64,000 bases of DNA from the NCBI RefSeq assembly GCF_000281895.1, contig NZ_CM001558.1, forward strand, positions 1,182,556-1,246,555. Direction: 5' to 3'. The notes under the pieces were generated by a model that had not been told where the DNA came from, searched no databases, and worked only from the letters and a program-made list of their open reading frames with translations. Source of the stretch: Pseudomonas fluorescens Q2-87 (GTDB taxonomy: Bacteria > Pseudomonadota > Gammaproteobacteria > Pseudomonadales > Pseudomonadaceae). Positions 26,409 to 35,697 of this stretch are shown here, piece after piece (position 1 is the first letter of the stretch; every line of letters begins with the position of its first letter). Made by a program: the position numbers and the translations under genes.

Positions 26409-27596
26409 TTAGCCCATTTGAAAATGCAGGTTCGCAAAGATCAATCCGGCGAAGCGTGCGGGCAAACCCGCTTCCACCGTGCGGGACCTGGGGGTGCTGC
26501 TGACCACGATCCCCGCGTCGATCAAGCGGCTCAGTTCCTCTGTTGCAAGCCGATCCTTCAAGCCGGTAAACACTTTGAACTCCGCACGCGGCATCGCCCC
26601 CTGGGTGAGAAGCGCCAGCACGGCCGCTGCGCTGGTGGGCCGGATGCCAGCATCGCGAAGGCCAGGATCCGTTGAAAACACATGGACAACCTGCTCGCGC
26701 AGCTTGGCCGGGTTCAGCGCGGTCGTCATGTAGTCGATCTGGTCATGGCAGACATCGAGCATGAACTCGATGAAGTTGAAGTAGTGCCGCTGCGAGAGTT
26801 GGCCGCGACCGTCATGGTCACCTTCACGAGGGCGATCAGCCAAGGCCAGGAAGCGGTAATAGTCATCTTGCCTGCGAGCCAGGCCGCGCGACAGTGACCA
26901 GAGGAAAGGTTTTAGCCCCAGTTGAACAAGTTGCAGGTGGGTGAGCATCCGAATCACTCGGCCATTGCCATCCAGGAACGGGTGAACGAGCGCCACTCGA
27001 TGGTGGCCGGCCAGGGCTGCGATCAATTGGCGCCGCGGATCCTTGATTCGGCCATAGTGCAACTGCAAGTGCTCAAGCATGGGCAATACAGCCGCAGCCG
27101 CTGGGGCGATATGAGCGCCGACCTGGACCTGTTCGTTCTCTTCGGCCCGCAATCGGCCGGGTTCCATCAAGCGACCATCGCCCAGGGTCAGTTCTTGCGT
27201 CGAAGCGTCCTTGAACAGCCGACGATGCAGGTTAGCGATCAACTTGGGATCGAACATGGCAGAGAAGCTGTTCACAGGACGCATGCGAAGCAGCCGCTCC
27301 ATCACCTCCTGCTGTGTCATGTGGTGCACCGCAAGCGCTTTGAGCTCTTTTCGTTCCCGTTTTGGCGTCGTGCGAGCAGCCTGGAGGTCAGCGATCTCGG
27401 TTCGATGCCCTTCGATCAGGTTCGAGTAGTAGGTATTGGTGATGCGCAACAGGCTCGCTAGTTGCCTGGATGTTTCATCAGCGAGCCGTCCGGCAAGAAA
27501 CTCTGCCTTTCGCGGCAATTGGTCCGCCGCCTGGATGATCGAGTCGGGCAGATTCTCTGGCAGTACAGGGTCAAGGTACGTTTTCGAGGTGATCAT
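26409..27596 (-). CDS. Fic-domain protein (class II, putative AMPylase)
   Basis: A 395-residue protein. The Fic core has HPFLDGNGR, the full HPFx(D/E)GNGR motif needed for nucleotide transfer, usually AMP from ATP to a hydroxyl. An inhibitory helix motif S-x-x-x-E-G (Ser58, Glu62, Gly63 in YYSNLIEGHRTE) lies N-terminal, so it is a self-inhibited class II enzyme. A C-terminal winged-helix-like region follows. The ATG at 27596 is chosen; a GTG at 27617 is also in frame. The flanking DNA is AT-rich and the gene splits a conserved operon, suggesting acquisition. No separate antitoxin is seen. Confidence 0.9.
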   Translation of the reverse strand: MITSKTYLDPVLPENLPDSIIQAADQLPRKAEFLAGRLADETSRQLASLLRITNTYYSNLIEGHRTEIADLQAARTTPKRERKELKALAVHHMTQQEVMERLLRMRPVNSFSAMFDPKLIANLHRRLFKDASTQELTLGDGRLMEPGRLRAEENEQVQVGAHIAPAAAAVLPMLEHLQLHYGRIKDPRRQLIAALAGHHRVALVHPFLDGNGRVIRMLTHLQLVQLGLKPFLWSLSRGLARRQDDYYRFLALADRPREGDHDGRGQLSQRHYFNFIEFMLDVCHDQIDYMTTALNPAKLREQVVHVFSTDPGLRDAGIRPTSAAAVLALLTQGAMPRAEFKVFTGLKDRLATEELSRLIDAGIVVSSTPRSRTVEAGLPARFAGLIFANLHFQMG

Positions 27597-27754
27597 CGGT
27601 TTGTTTCCAGCGAACACAAACGGCTACTTTTTAGGTAAATCTGCGGAAATTTTTTCGGAAAGTTAAATGGTCTTTAATTCCCGTAAATGCTAGGTATGGC
27701 GATACCGTACGATAGATGATGTGCAGCGTTTTTGCGGATTTTTTTGCGGAAAAC

Positions 27755-28918
27755 TCATAAGGCATTCCTGATCGTTTGCAAATGGGCGACCTGGCGACAG
27801 AACTCGGCGCTGGACAGGCGCTGTTTCGGCCGGGGACTCAAGGCCTGGCTGATGGCCCGGGTGGGTTGCCGGGTCAGGCGGGCGAGCACCTGCCATTGTT
27901 CGGCGACGACCAGTTGTTCGAAGCCTGGGTGCAGATGGCGTGCGCGGCGCAGCACGTCTTGTTGCAAGGCGTGCAACAGGTGCTCCTGGCCGTTGTGCCG
28001 CCGATGGAAAGCGGCGCTGGCCTGCAAGTGTTCTTCCAGTTGACGCCGCGCCTTGGGCGCCGGTTGCTGCAGCGGGCCATGCCGCACCGCCGAGCGCCAT
28101 AGCCACAGGCCTGCCAAGGCCAGCAGCGCGACCAGCGCCTGGGGAAAATAGCGCAGCAGCAAGGTCAGCAGGTTGTCGTGATCGGTATTGAACAGCAGCG
28201 TGACGTCGGTATCGGCGCTCAGGTACCAGAGCAGCCAGGCATTGTCGTACTGGTCGATGTGCTCGTTCTTCCACAGCTCGGCGTCGGTGATCACGGTGAT
28301 CGAGCCCAGGCCCAGGGTCAGTTGCATCATATGGGTCGCCAATGCGCTGTTCGCCCAGACCTGGGCCAGGTTCTGCGGGTCTTCGAGATGGAAGGCCGTG
28401 TCGAAACCGACATACGCCGGTGCCTCTTCGTCTTCCAGGTACAACTTGGTCAGTTCCGGATAACGGTCCTTGATGAGTTCGGGTGCCTGCGCCTTGAGAT
28501 CCTTGCTCAAGAGTTGATGCAGGTGCACCCGGTCGAGCAGCAAATCGCCGCTGCTGCCGGTGTTGTCGTCCCACAAGGCCTCGGCCACGAAGAGCAGTCG
28601 CCCACCGGCCCGGGTCCAGTTCATCAACTGGTCGACTTCCCGTGGCGTCATTTGGGTGCGTTCACCCAACAGCAGCAGGCTGCGCTGGCGAGGCTCGAGG
28701 TTGGGCAGCACGCTCAGGTTGTTTGCATGCTCGACGTTGATGCCTTGCTGGCGCAGGAAATGCTCGGCGGCCAGGTATGGATTGGCCTGGGCTTCGGGGG
28801 ATGGGCCGTGCTCGACGATCTCCTGGTACGGCACCGCCTTGGCGTAGAGAAAGATAGCCAGGGCGCACACCAGCGCGGCCAGCAATGCTCCGGTCAGCAT
28901 CCCTGCGCGCCGGCTCAT
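27755..28918 (-). CDS. DUF4350-containing membrane protein
   Basis: A 387-residue protein with an N-terminal membrane helix (MLTGALLAALVCALAIFLYA) and a periplasmic or cytosolic DUF4350 domain (YLAAEHFLRQQGINVEHANN, RSLLLLGERTQMT, GGRLLFVAEALW). A second helix (ALVALLALAGLWLW) and a helical tail follow. The ATG at 28918 overlaps the TGA of the DUF4129 gene (ATGA). It is part of the conserved membrane cluster; its biochemical role is not known. Confidence 0.85.
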   Translation of the reverse strand: MSRRAGMLTGALLAALVCALAIFLYAKAVPYQEIVEHGPSPEAQANPYLAAEHFLRQQGINVEHANNLSVLPNLEPRQRSLLLLGERTQMTPREVDQLMNWTRAGGRLLFVAEALWDDNTGSSGDLLLDRVHLHQLLSKDLKAQAPELIKDRYPELTKLYLEDEEAPAYVGFDTAFHLEDPQNLAQVWANSALATHMMQLTLGLGSITVITDAELWKNEHIDQYDNAWLLWYLSADTDVTLLFNTDHDNLLTLLLRYFPQALVALLALAGLWLWRSAVRHGPLQQPAPKARRQLEEHLQASAAFHRRHNGQEHLLHALQQDVLRRARHLHPGFEQLVVAEQWQVLARLTRQPTRAISQALSPRPKQRLSSAEFCRQVAHLQTIRNAL

Positions 28919-30465
28919 CGAGACGCTCCCGGGCCGAACAGGCCGCGCCAGCCGTCGCACAATTCGTGTTGCAGATGGGGCGGTGGTGCGCGGTGTCCAT
29001 AGGCAATGTTCTGCCAATGCAGGGTCAGGCTTTTGCCGAACGCCAGCAGGTCCTCATGTTGAAGCTGCTCGACACGTTGCAGGACCTGGCTTTCGGTGTC
29101 GGCCGGTTTCAACGCGATGTTGTAGTCATGGTGCAAGCGACTGAGCAGCGCCCGGTACAGCAGGCCCAGCGCCTCGCGAGGTTGGCTGGCCCACAGTTGC
29201 TCGACGCTGGCCGCCACGTCGGCCGGCAGGCTCTCTTCGCGAATATCCAGGCCGAACATCCGGGCGGGCGCCGCTCGTTCCACGCTTGACCGTTGTGTCG
29301 GCCGGCGATTCGCCAATTGCTTGAGCCGGTCGCGATAACGCCAGACCAGCCAGGCGATGGCGCCGGCCAGGCAGGCCCAGAGCATCACTTGGATCAGCGC
29401 GGCGGCCAAGTCGAAGCGTTGGCTGCCGAGCCATTTGAGCAAGCCCCTGAGCCAGCCCGGTTTCGCGTCGGTCTCGGGCGCTTCGGCGGTTTCTTTGGGG
29501 GTTTCCTCGCCGAAGCGATAGCGGGTGACCGTCTGCGGATTCTTGAAGGGCGGGGCGTCGAGGATCGCCTTGATACTGTCCCGGGAGGCTTCGCTGGTAA
29601 GCGGCTGGTTGAGTAGCCGCGGGCTGTCGGGTGCAATGGGATCTTCGCCGGCCCACGCCGCTGGCGATGGCGGCAGCAGTATCAGCGCCAGCAGCAACAA
29701 TACGGGTGCTACAGCGCTCAGGCGCTGGCGCAGGCGCCGAAACACCAACTCGATGTCCCAGGCTTCGAGAATGGTGCGTCGGTTCAGATAGAGGCTGAAG
29801 CCGCAGGCGACGTAGATCGGCTCCCAGACGATCAGCAACAGTGGGTAGAGGAAATTCATCAGGTGTTCGAACCACAGCCAGTCGTGCTCGGCTGCGGCAA
29901 CGAGCATCTGCCAATCCCATTCCAATTCGACCTGTTGCGGCACGAACAGATAGAACAGCACCATGAGGCCGAACCACAGGGCGGTTTCCAGGTGCGCGCC
30001 GATGATGGTCAACCATTGCGCGGCACCGCCGTTGCGTTGCAGCAACACGCGCAAGCGCTGCTCCCGCGCCTCACCGGCGAGCCCTTCGAGTTGCACCACG
30101 GGCATCAGGAAGCTGCGGCTCAGGCTCAGCCGGCGCCAAGTCAAGCTGGCCAGTAACTGGGGCTTGAGCAGCGCCGGCCACTGGCGCAAGGCCTGCCACA
30201 ACGTGGGCGTCTCGCCAAACAGGGCCTTGGACAAAATGTACAGCGGCAGGCGGTCGAAGGCCGGTTTCAACCACCAGAACAGCATCACGACCAGGGACGG
30301 TGAATCCCACAGCAACACGGCCAACAATGCGTAGACCGGCAGCGTGACAATCGCCCAACTGGTCATCAGCAGGCGCCGATGCTGCTGGCTCATCAGCACG
30401 CCGAGGTCCATGGCTTCCCAGCTCGTGCGCGGGCGAATGACAACCGTGGCATCACTCAGGCGCAT
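28915..30465 (-). CDS. DUF4129-containing membrane protein
   Basis: A 516-residue protein with about five membrane segments in the first 240 residues (WAIVTLPVYALLAVLLWD, VVMLFWWLKPAF, LLLIVWEPIYVACGFSLYL) and another at ~350 (AALIQVMLWACLAGAIAWLVW). A C-terminal DUF4129 region (ALGLLYRALLSRLHHDYNI, then TESQVLQRVEQL) may contact its partners. The ATG at 30465 overlaps the end of the SpoIIM-like gene; a TTG 18 bp further upstream is less likely. Confidence 0.85.
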   Translation of the reverse strand: MRLSDATVVIRPRTSWEAMDLGVLMSQQHRRLLMTSWAIVTLPVYALLAVLLWDSPSLVVMLFWWLKPAFDRLPLYILSKALFGETPTLWQALRQWPALLKPQLLASLTWRRLSLSRSFLMPVVQLEGLAGEAREQRLRVLLQRNGGAAQWLTIIGAHLETALWFGLMVLFYLFVPQQVELEWDWQMLVAAAEHDWLWFEHLMNFLYPLLLIVWEPIYVACGFSLYLNRRTILEAWDIELVFRRLRQRLSAVAPVLLLLALILLPPSPAAWAGEDPIAPDSPRLLNQPLTSEASRDSIKAILDAPPFKNPQTVTRYRFGEETPKETAEAPETDAKPGWLRGLLKWLGSQRFDLAAALIQVMLWACLAGAIAWLVWRYRDRLKQLANRRPTQRSSVERAAPARMFGLDIREESLPADVAASVEQLWASQPREALGLLYRALLSRLHHDYNIALKPADTESQVLQRVEQLQHEDLLAFGKSLTLHWQNIAYGHRAPPPHLQHELCDGWRGLFGPGASR

Positions 30466-31426
30466 GGCGGGCCCGTCCGGCAAGCGACAGATAGCTGATG
30501 ACCAGCAGCCACAACAGGGCGCCGACTGTGTATTTGGTCGCCGGCGTCACGGCACTGGAGGACCAGTACGCTTCGATGAACGCGGCGGTGAGCAAAAACA
30601 GCATCACGCCGGCGATCATCAGCACGCTCTTGCCGGCGGCGAGCCGCAAGGCTTCACCCCGGCTGAGGCGTCCCGGAGCGATCAGGGCCCAGCCCAGTTG
30701 CAGGCCGGCGGCACCGGCCAGGGCGATGGCGGTGAGTTCGAAGGCGCCATGGCCGATCACGAACGACCAGAATGTCCCACCGGAACCGATCTGGGTCAGG
30801 TGCCCGGCTATCGCGCCGATGGTCAGCCCGTTGAAGAGCAGGAAGAACACGGTTCCAAACCCGAACATCAGGCCGCTGGCGAAGGTCTGAAAGGCAATGC
30901 CGATGTTGTGCATGATGTAGTAGCCGAACATCACCCAGTCTTCGCTGGAAGCCCGCTCGACCGAACGTCCCAGGTGCCCGGAAGTGGGGTCGTACATGCT
31001 GCGTATCTGGTTGACTTCATCGGTGCTCACGACGCTGTAGATCAGCTCTGGAAACAGATAGACCAGCAGCCCGATGCCGAGCAGGCTGCCCAGGAAGATC
31101 AGGCTGGCAGCCAATACGAACGGCCACTGTTCGCGGACCAACCGGGGAAAACCGGCCAGGATGAACGTCGAGACGCTGGCCGATGGCCGGCTGCGGTCCC
31201 GGTAGAGTTGCTGATGACCGCGCAGCGCCAATTGTTGCAGGGTATCCACCAGCAAACTGCTGTAGCCCCGGGCCTGGGCCAACGCCAAGTGATGGCACAG
31301 CCGCCGATAGGCGCCGGGAAAGTCGCTGCTCTGGGCCACGTTGCGGCTGCGCTCCAGTTGATCGAGCAGGCCCGACAACTGCTCCCATTCCCCTTGATAA
31401 CGGCTTTCGAATTGGCTTTGTTTCAT
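30452..31426 (-). CDS. SpoIIM (DUF95) family membrane protein
   Basis: A 324-residue protein with a soluble N-terminal ~100 residues (MKQSQFESRYQGEWEQLSGL) and five or six membrane helices. It includes the family pattern YYIMHNIGIAFQTFASGLMFG and IGHGAFELTAIALAGAAGLQLG. Relatives of sporulation protein SpoIIM occur in many non-sporulating bacteria beside RDD and MoxR genes. The ATG at 31426 overlaps the RDD gene stop by 4 bp. Confidence 0.88.
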   Translation of the reverse strand: MKQSQFESRYQGEWEQLSGLLDQLERSRNVAQSSDFPGAYRRLCHHLALAQARGYSSLLVDTLQQLALRGHQQLYRDRSRPSASVSTFILAGFPRLVREQWPFVLAASLIFLGSLLGIGLLVYLFPELIYSVVSTDEVNQIRSMYDPTSGHLGRSVERASSEDWVMFGYYIMHNIGIAFQTFASGLMFGFGTVFFLLFNGLTIGAIAGHLTQIGSGGTFWSFVIGHGAFELTAIALAGAAGLQLGWALIAPGRLSRGEALRLAAGKSVLMIAGVMLFLLTAAFIEAYWSSSAVTPATKYTVGALLWLLVISYLSLAGRARHAPE

Positions 31427-32148
31427 GCGGACCCCAGCAGGCCGCGGGCGATGCCATCGAGTTCGGCCGCAGCGTTTGGCGTCGGCACGTTCAGCGGCGC
31501 GGCCAGGATGGCTGCCAGTTCGTTGACCCGCGCGGGGGAAAGGTCTGCCCGCCGTTCGGCAAAGCCCAGTACGGCGCGTTGCTCGTTCAGGCTCAGGGCG
31601 AAAGGCGCCCTGAGCGGTTGGGCCATGGGCAATGCCGGACGTTTGATCGGCTGTTCCAGATACACCACCAGCGTGCCCGCCGCGATGTCGCCCAGGCGCT
31701 TGAAGGCTGGATGTTGCAGGCAACTGATCGCACCGAAGGTGTAGCCGAAGGGCAGCATGTCGACAAAGCGCAACAGGTTGCGGATCAGCGAAGCCGACCA
31801 GCCGATGGGTCGGCCATCGTCCTGCACCACCCGCAGCTTCATGAACTGTTTGCCGGGGGATCGCCCTTGGTTCAGCACTTCGAACAGCACCATGTACCAC
31901 CAGCTGACGACAAACAGCAGGATGGAACCAAGGCCGACCCCCAGTTCACCGAAAAACGCCAGCACGAGAAAGAGCACACCCAGCACCAGGCCGCGGATAG
32001 CCAGGTCGATGGCGAAGGCGATTGCGCGGGACATCAACCCCGCCGGACGCAAGGGCAGGTCGATACCTTCGGGTGTTTCGACCTGATAGCGCGTGTCCAG
32101 GGGCGCAGGCAGCGTCGCGTTCCTTTGCAGTGCTGGTGTCTCGAGCAT
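31423..32148 (-). CDS. RDD-family membrane protein
   Basis: A 241-residue protein with an RDD domain in its first 170 residues: the Arg-Asp pair in MSRAIAFAIDLAIRGLVLG, two or three hydrophobic helices, and the NQGRSPGKQFMKLRVV motif. It is the first gene of the leftward operon RDD - SpoIIM - DUF4129 - DUF4350 - (fic) - moxR - DUF58, with overlapping starts and stops in its first part. No role beyond membrane association is known for this context. Confidence 0.9.
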   Translation of the reverse strand: MLETPALQRNATLPAPLDTRYQVETPEGIDLPLRPAGLMSRAIAFAIDLAIRGLVLGVLFLVLAFFGELGVGLGSILLFVVSWWYMVLFEVLNQGRSPGKQFMKLRVVQDDGRPIGWSASLIRNLLRFVDMLPFGYTFGAISCLQHPAFKRLGDIAAGTLVVYLEQPIKRPALPMAQPLRAPFALSLNEQRAVLGFAERRADLSPARVNELAAILAAPLNVPTPNAAAELDGIARGLLGSA

Positions 32149-32253
32149 GGGCTACCTGAATGATGGGCCGGTTCGAATGTTCAAGTTTGGCGTCGATGCT
32201 AGCAGCCTTTGTGCGGGCAAACGATACGGGAATCTGCCGGCACCAAGGATTAA

Positions 32254-32342
32254 CTGTGGGGGCGAGCTTGCTTGCGAAGGCGGCTGCACAGCCAACACTG
32301 CTGCAAATTGCCCACCGCCATCGCGAGCAAGCCCGCTCCCAT
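32254..32342. repeat. Inverted REP pair (family I)
   Basis: CTGTGGGGGCGAGCTTGCTT and TCGCGAGCAAGCCCGCTCCC bound ~35 bp in the divergent RDD / exonuclease I intergenic region. Confidence 0.88.
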
Positions 32343-32426
32343 ACGGAATTCAAAAGTTACAGGATTGCTGGTCTCAGGCGGGTTCCAGCGCCTAGACTTC
32401 GCCAGTCTTCAGCTCAGGAACAGCCC

Positions 32427-33863
32427 GTGACTTCCATCTTCTGGTACGACTACGAAACCACCGGCATCAACCCGCGTTGCGACCGGCCCCTGCAAGTGGC
32501 GGGTATTCGTACCGATTTCGAACTCAATGAAATCGACGAACCGGTGAACCTGTATTGCCGGCCCAGCGATGACATCCTGCCCCATCCGGCAGCCTGCGCG
32601 ATCACTGGGATTACCCCGGCGTGCCTGGCCGAAAAAGGCCTGAGCGAAGCTGACTTCATGACCCGTGTCCATGGCCACCTGGCCGCCCCCGGCACTTGCG
32701 GCGCTGGGTACAACACCCTGCGCTTCGACGACGAGATGACCCGCTACAGCCTGTATCGAAATTTTTTCGACCCCTACGCCCGGGAATGGCAGGGCGGTAA
32801 CAGCCGCTGGGACCTGATCGACCTGGTGCGCGCCGCCTATGCGCTGCGTCCGCAAGGGATTGTCTGGCCGCAGGAGGAGGGCCGCGTCACGCTCAAGCTC
32901 GAGCGCTTGACCGCCGCCAATGGCATCGATCATGGACAGGCCCATGATGCCTTGTCGGACGTGCGCGCAACCATCGCCCTGGCTCGACTGATCCGCCAAA
33001 AACAGCCACGGCTCTACGACTGGCTGTTCCAGTTGCGCAGCAAGCAAAAGGTGATGGATCAGGTGCGCCTGCTGCAACCGATGGTGCATATTTCCGGACG
33101 TTTCTCGGCCGAGCGAAACTACATCGGCGTCGTCCTGCCGCTGGCCTGGCATCCGAAAAACCGCAATGCCCTGATTGTCTGCGATCTGCACCTCGATCCC
33201 CAGGGCCTGCTGGACCACGATGCCGATCACCTGCGTCAACGTTTATATACTCGCCGTGACGCGTTGCTCGAAGGCGAATTGCCGGTGCCGCTCAAACTCA
33301 TTCATATCAACAAATGCCCGGTGATTGCGCCGTTGACGGTGCTGCGCGCCGAAGATCAGGAGCGGCTGCAACTGGATATGGAGGGGTACCGGGAGCGGGC
33401 GTTGCGGCTAACTGACGCACAGAAAGTTTGGCAAGACAAACTTGAAGCTATTTATGGTCATGAAGATTTCACCGCCAGTGAGGATCCCGAACAGCAGTTA
33501 TACGCAGGCTTCATGGGGGATCGTGATCGGCGTTTATGTGAACAAGTGCGCCTGGCGGACCCAGCGCAATTGGCCCGGGAGCGTTGGCCGTTCGACGATG
33601 AGCGTTTGCCGGAACTATTGTTCCGTTATCGCGCACGCAACTTTGCAGATACGTTGAGTCCTGAAGAGCAGGCGCGCTGGAGAGTTTTCTGCCAACAACG
33701 TCTGACCGCTCCGCAATGGGGGGCACCTAATACCTTGCAAAGTTTTGACGAGGCGATGGCCGAGTGGACGGTGCTTGCTACGCCCGCGCAGCGAGAAGTA
33801 CTGCTGCAATGGCAGGATTACAGCCAGCAATTGCGCAAACGTTTTAGCCTCGAGACACAATGA
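32427..33863 (+). CDS. sbcB: Exodeoxyribonuclease I
   Basis: A 478-residue 3'-5' single-strand DNA exonuclease. DEDDh motifs are FWYDYETTGI (Asp and Glu), GYNTLRFDDEMTRYSLYRNF, and HDALSDVRATIALARLI. The SH3-like and C-terminal helical regions are complete (GFMGDRDRRL to the end). GTG at 32427 after CAGGAACAG is chosen because the first motif begins within five residues. The sbcB-mvaT-purU order matches P. aeruginosa PA4316-PA4314. Confidence 0.95.
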   Translation: MTSIFWYDYETTGINPRCDRPLQVAGIRTDFELNEIDEPVNLYCRPSDDILPHPAACAITGITPACLAEKGLSEADFMTRVHGHLAAPGTCGAGYNTLRFDDEMTRYSLYRNFFDPYAREWQGGNSRWDLIDLVRAAYALRPQGIVWPQEEGRVTLKLERLTAANGIDHGQAHDALSDVRATIALARLIRQKQPRLYDWLFQLRSKQKVMDQVRLLQPMVHISGRFSAERNYIGVVLPLAWHPKNRNALIVCDLHLDPQGLLDHDADHLRQRLYTRRDALLEGELPVPLKLIHINKCPVIAPLTVLRAEDQERLQLDMEGYRERALRLTDAQKVWQDKLEAIYGHEDFTASEDPEQQLYAGFMGDRDRRLCEQVRLADPAQLARERWPFDDERLPELLFRYRARNFADTLSPEEQARWRVFCQQRLTAPQWGAPNTLQSFDEAMAEWTVLATPAQREVLLQWQDYSQQLRKRFSLETQ

Positions 33864-33880
33864 AGACAAAATCACAGGCA

Positions 33881-33912
33881 TAAAAAACGCCAGCAAATGC
33901 TGGCGTTTTTTG
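33881..33912. terminator. Bidirectional terminator between sbcB and mvaT
   Basis: AACGCCAGCA (33886-33895) pairs with TGCTGGCGTT (33898-33907), with A-rich sequence before and TTTTTT after. It serves both convergent genes. Confidence 0.9.
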
Positions 33913-33942
33913 TTCGCAAAGAACAGCGCGAACCGATGAGGC

Positions 33943-34320
33943 TTAGCCCAGCAGGGTTGCCCAGCCTTCAACCACATCACCGCCCCACTTGGCTTTCCAC
34001 TCTTTCAGAGTCTTGTGGTTGCCACCTTTGGTTTCGATGACTTCGCCGTTGTGCGGGTTTTTGTATTGCTTAACTTTGCGAGCGCGTTTGGTGCCGGTAG
34101 TTTTCACGGCGCCACGCGGTGCTTTGCTCGACTTGGCTTCTGGATCCAGCAGGGCAATGATGTCACGCAGGGACTTGGAGTATTCACCCATCAGCGTGCG
34201 CAGTTTGCCTTCGAATTCCAGCTCTTTTTGCAGTTTGTCGTCTTTGGACAGGTCGGCCAGACGTTGTTGCAGATCTTCAATGGCTTGTTTTGTGGCGTTG
34301 TATTCGTTGATCAAGGACAT
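33943..34320 (-). CDS. mvaT: H-NS-like xenogeneic silencer MvaT
   Basis: A 125-residue nucleoid protein. The N-terminal coiled-coil oligomerisation region (MSLINEYNATKQAIEDLQQR, then LQKELEFEGKLRTLMGEY) is followed by a basic linker (TGTKRARKVKQYKNP). The DNA-binding domain has ETKGGNHKTLKEWKAKWG. MvaT coats AT-rich, often foreign DNA and represses it. The N-terminal MSLINEY matches MvaT rather than MvaU. The 294-bp AT-rich stretch to purU holds both divergent promoters and could itself be an MvaT target. Confidence 0.93.
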   Translation of the reverse strand: MSLINEYNATKQAIEDLQQRLADLSKDDKLQKELEFEGKLRTLMGEYSKSLRDIIALLDPEAKSSKAPRGAVKTTGTKRARKVKQYKNPHNGEVIETKGGNHKTLKEWKAKWGGDVVEGWATLLG

Positions 34321-34614
34321 TTGGACTACCTTATGTAGGACGCGGGTGACAAGGAGACAGTGCGGTAATAGTAATCAGACAGTTTCATCAAGTAAACATT
34401 TAACCGGCGTTTTATTTAATTAACTAGCGCTGTGCCACAAAAAAGCTATTGCAGTTTAAATATCGATGAGCCTTTGTTCCGCCATATAGCGGCTCTCATC
34501 GGGCCGACCAGCGCTGCTGGCTTCGCCTCGGACGGCACGGCGTGTCATCGAATACTGCAGTTTTGCTGCGCAATGGCTAGAATGGACGCCTTTGCGAAGT
34601 TCTGGAGTTCCCTA

Positions 34615-35463
34615 ATGCGCACTTTTCGGTTGGTGATTGCTTGCCCGGACCGCGTCGGTATCGTTGCTAAAGTCAGTAACTTCCTGGCGTCCCACAACGG
34701 CTGGATCACTGAAGCGAGCCATCACTCGGACAATCAGAGCGGCTGGTTTTTCATGCGTCACGAGATTCGTGCCGACTCGCTGCCCTTTGGCATCGAAGCT
34801 TTTCGTGAGGCCTTCGCACCGATTGCCGAAGAATTCTCGATGGACTGGCGCATCACCGACACCGCGCAGAAAAAGCGCGTGGTACTGATGGCCAGCCGCG
34901 AGTCTCACTGCCTGGCGGACTTGTTGCACCGCTGGCACAGCGATGAGCTCGATTGCGACATCGCTTGTGTCATTTCCAACCATGACGACTTGCGCAGCAT
35001 GGTGGAGTGGCACGGCATTCCGTATTACCACGTACCGGTCAATCCGCAGGACAAGCAGCCGGCGTTCGCCGAAGTCTCGCGGCTGGTCAAGCAGCACGAC
35101 GCCGAGGTGGTGGTCCTGGCCCGCTACATGCAGATCCTGCCGCCAGCCTTGTGCAGCGAATACGCCCACAAGGTCATCAATATTCACCACAGCTTCCTGC
35201 CCTCGTTCGTCGGGGCCAAGCCGTACCACCAGGCCTCGATGCGCGGCGTGAAGCTGATTGGCGCCACCTGCCATTACGTGACCGAGGAGCTGGACGCCGG
35301 GCCGATCATCGAGCAGGACGTGGTGCGCGTCAGCCATAGCGACAGCATTGAAGACATGGTGCGTTTCGGCCGTGACGTGGAGAAGATGGTCCTGGCGCGG
35401 GGCTTGCGCTATCACCTGGAAGATCGGGTGTTGGTGCACGGCAACAAGACCGTGGTGTTCTGA
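34615..35463 (+). CDS. purU: Formyltetrahydrofolate deformylase
   Basis: A 282-residue enzyme releasing formate from 10-formyl-THF for purine synthesis and one-carbon balance. An N-terminal ACT domain (residues 1-85, FRLVIACPDRVGIVAKVSNF) precedes a formyltransferase-fold catalytic domain. Catalytic residues lie in INIHHSFLPSFVGAKPYHQA (Asn, His) and TEELDAGPIIEQ (Asp). The ATG at 34615 is chosen over an upstream in-frame start because the ACT domain begins there. A terminator follows directly. Confidence 0.95.
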   Translation: MRTFRLVIACPDRVGIVAKVSNFLASHNGWITEASHHSDNQSGWFFMRHEIRADSLPFGIEAFREAFAPIAEEFSMDWRITDTAQKKRVVLMASRESHCLADLLHRWHSDELDCDIACVISNHDDLRSMVEWHGIPYYHVPVNPQDKQPAFAEVSRLVKQHDAEVVVLARYMQILPPALCSEYAHKVINIHHSFLPSFVGAKPYHQASMRGVKLIGATCHYVTEELDAGPIIEQDVVRVSHSDSIEDMVRFGRDVEKMVLARGLRYHLEDRVLVHGNKTVVF

Positions 35464-35473
35464 GTACACTCAA

Positions 35474-35506
35474 GGGGCCTGGACGAGCAATCGCCAGGCC
35501 CTTTTT
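35474..35506 (+). terminator. Intrinsic terminator of purU
   Basis: GGGCCTGG (35475-35482) pairs with CCAGGCCC (35494-35501), followed by TTTTT, 12 bp past the stop. Confidence 0.88.
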
Positions 35507-35519
35507 CATGAGGCCAGCC

Positions 35520-35693
35520 ATGACCGATCCGTTGGATAAAGCCACCTCAAAAGCGCCGGCAACCCTGGGCGAGGGCTGCCTGAGCCGCTACGACCCCGAC
35601 GCGTTGAGTCCGGACGACGGCACCGAGTTTCCCGATGCGGCGCAATTGTGGGAACAGTTACATCCCCAGGATGAGCCCGAACAGAAGCGCTGA
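35520..35693 (+). CDS. Small acidic hypothetical protein, 57 residues
   Basis: A short frame starting at the ATG 13 bp after the purU terminator. The product is acidic, with LSPDDGTEFPDAAQLWEQLH near the C-terminus and no membrane segment or signal. No close-fitting ribosome-binding site is seen (ATGAGGCCAGCC). It ends 5 bp before the convergent flippase-like gene stop. Coding status is probable but unproven. Confidence 0.5.
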   Translation: MTDPLDKATSKAPATLGEGCLSRYDPDALSPDDGTEFPDAAQLWEQLHPQDEPEQKR

Positions 35694-35697
35694 TCGA

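Noticed and set aside
27690..28574. Frame antisense or shifted within the DUF4350 gene
   Set aside because: Arg/Ala/Pro-rich shadow translation; the DUF4350 frame overlaps its upstream neighbour in the ATGA manner and has membrane helices in the right places.
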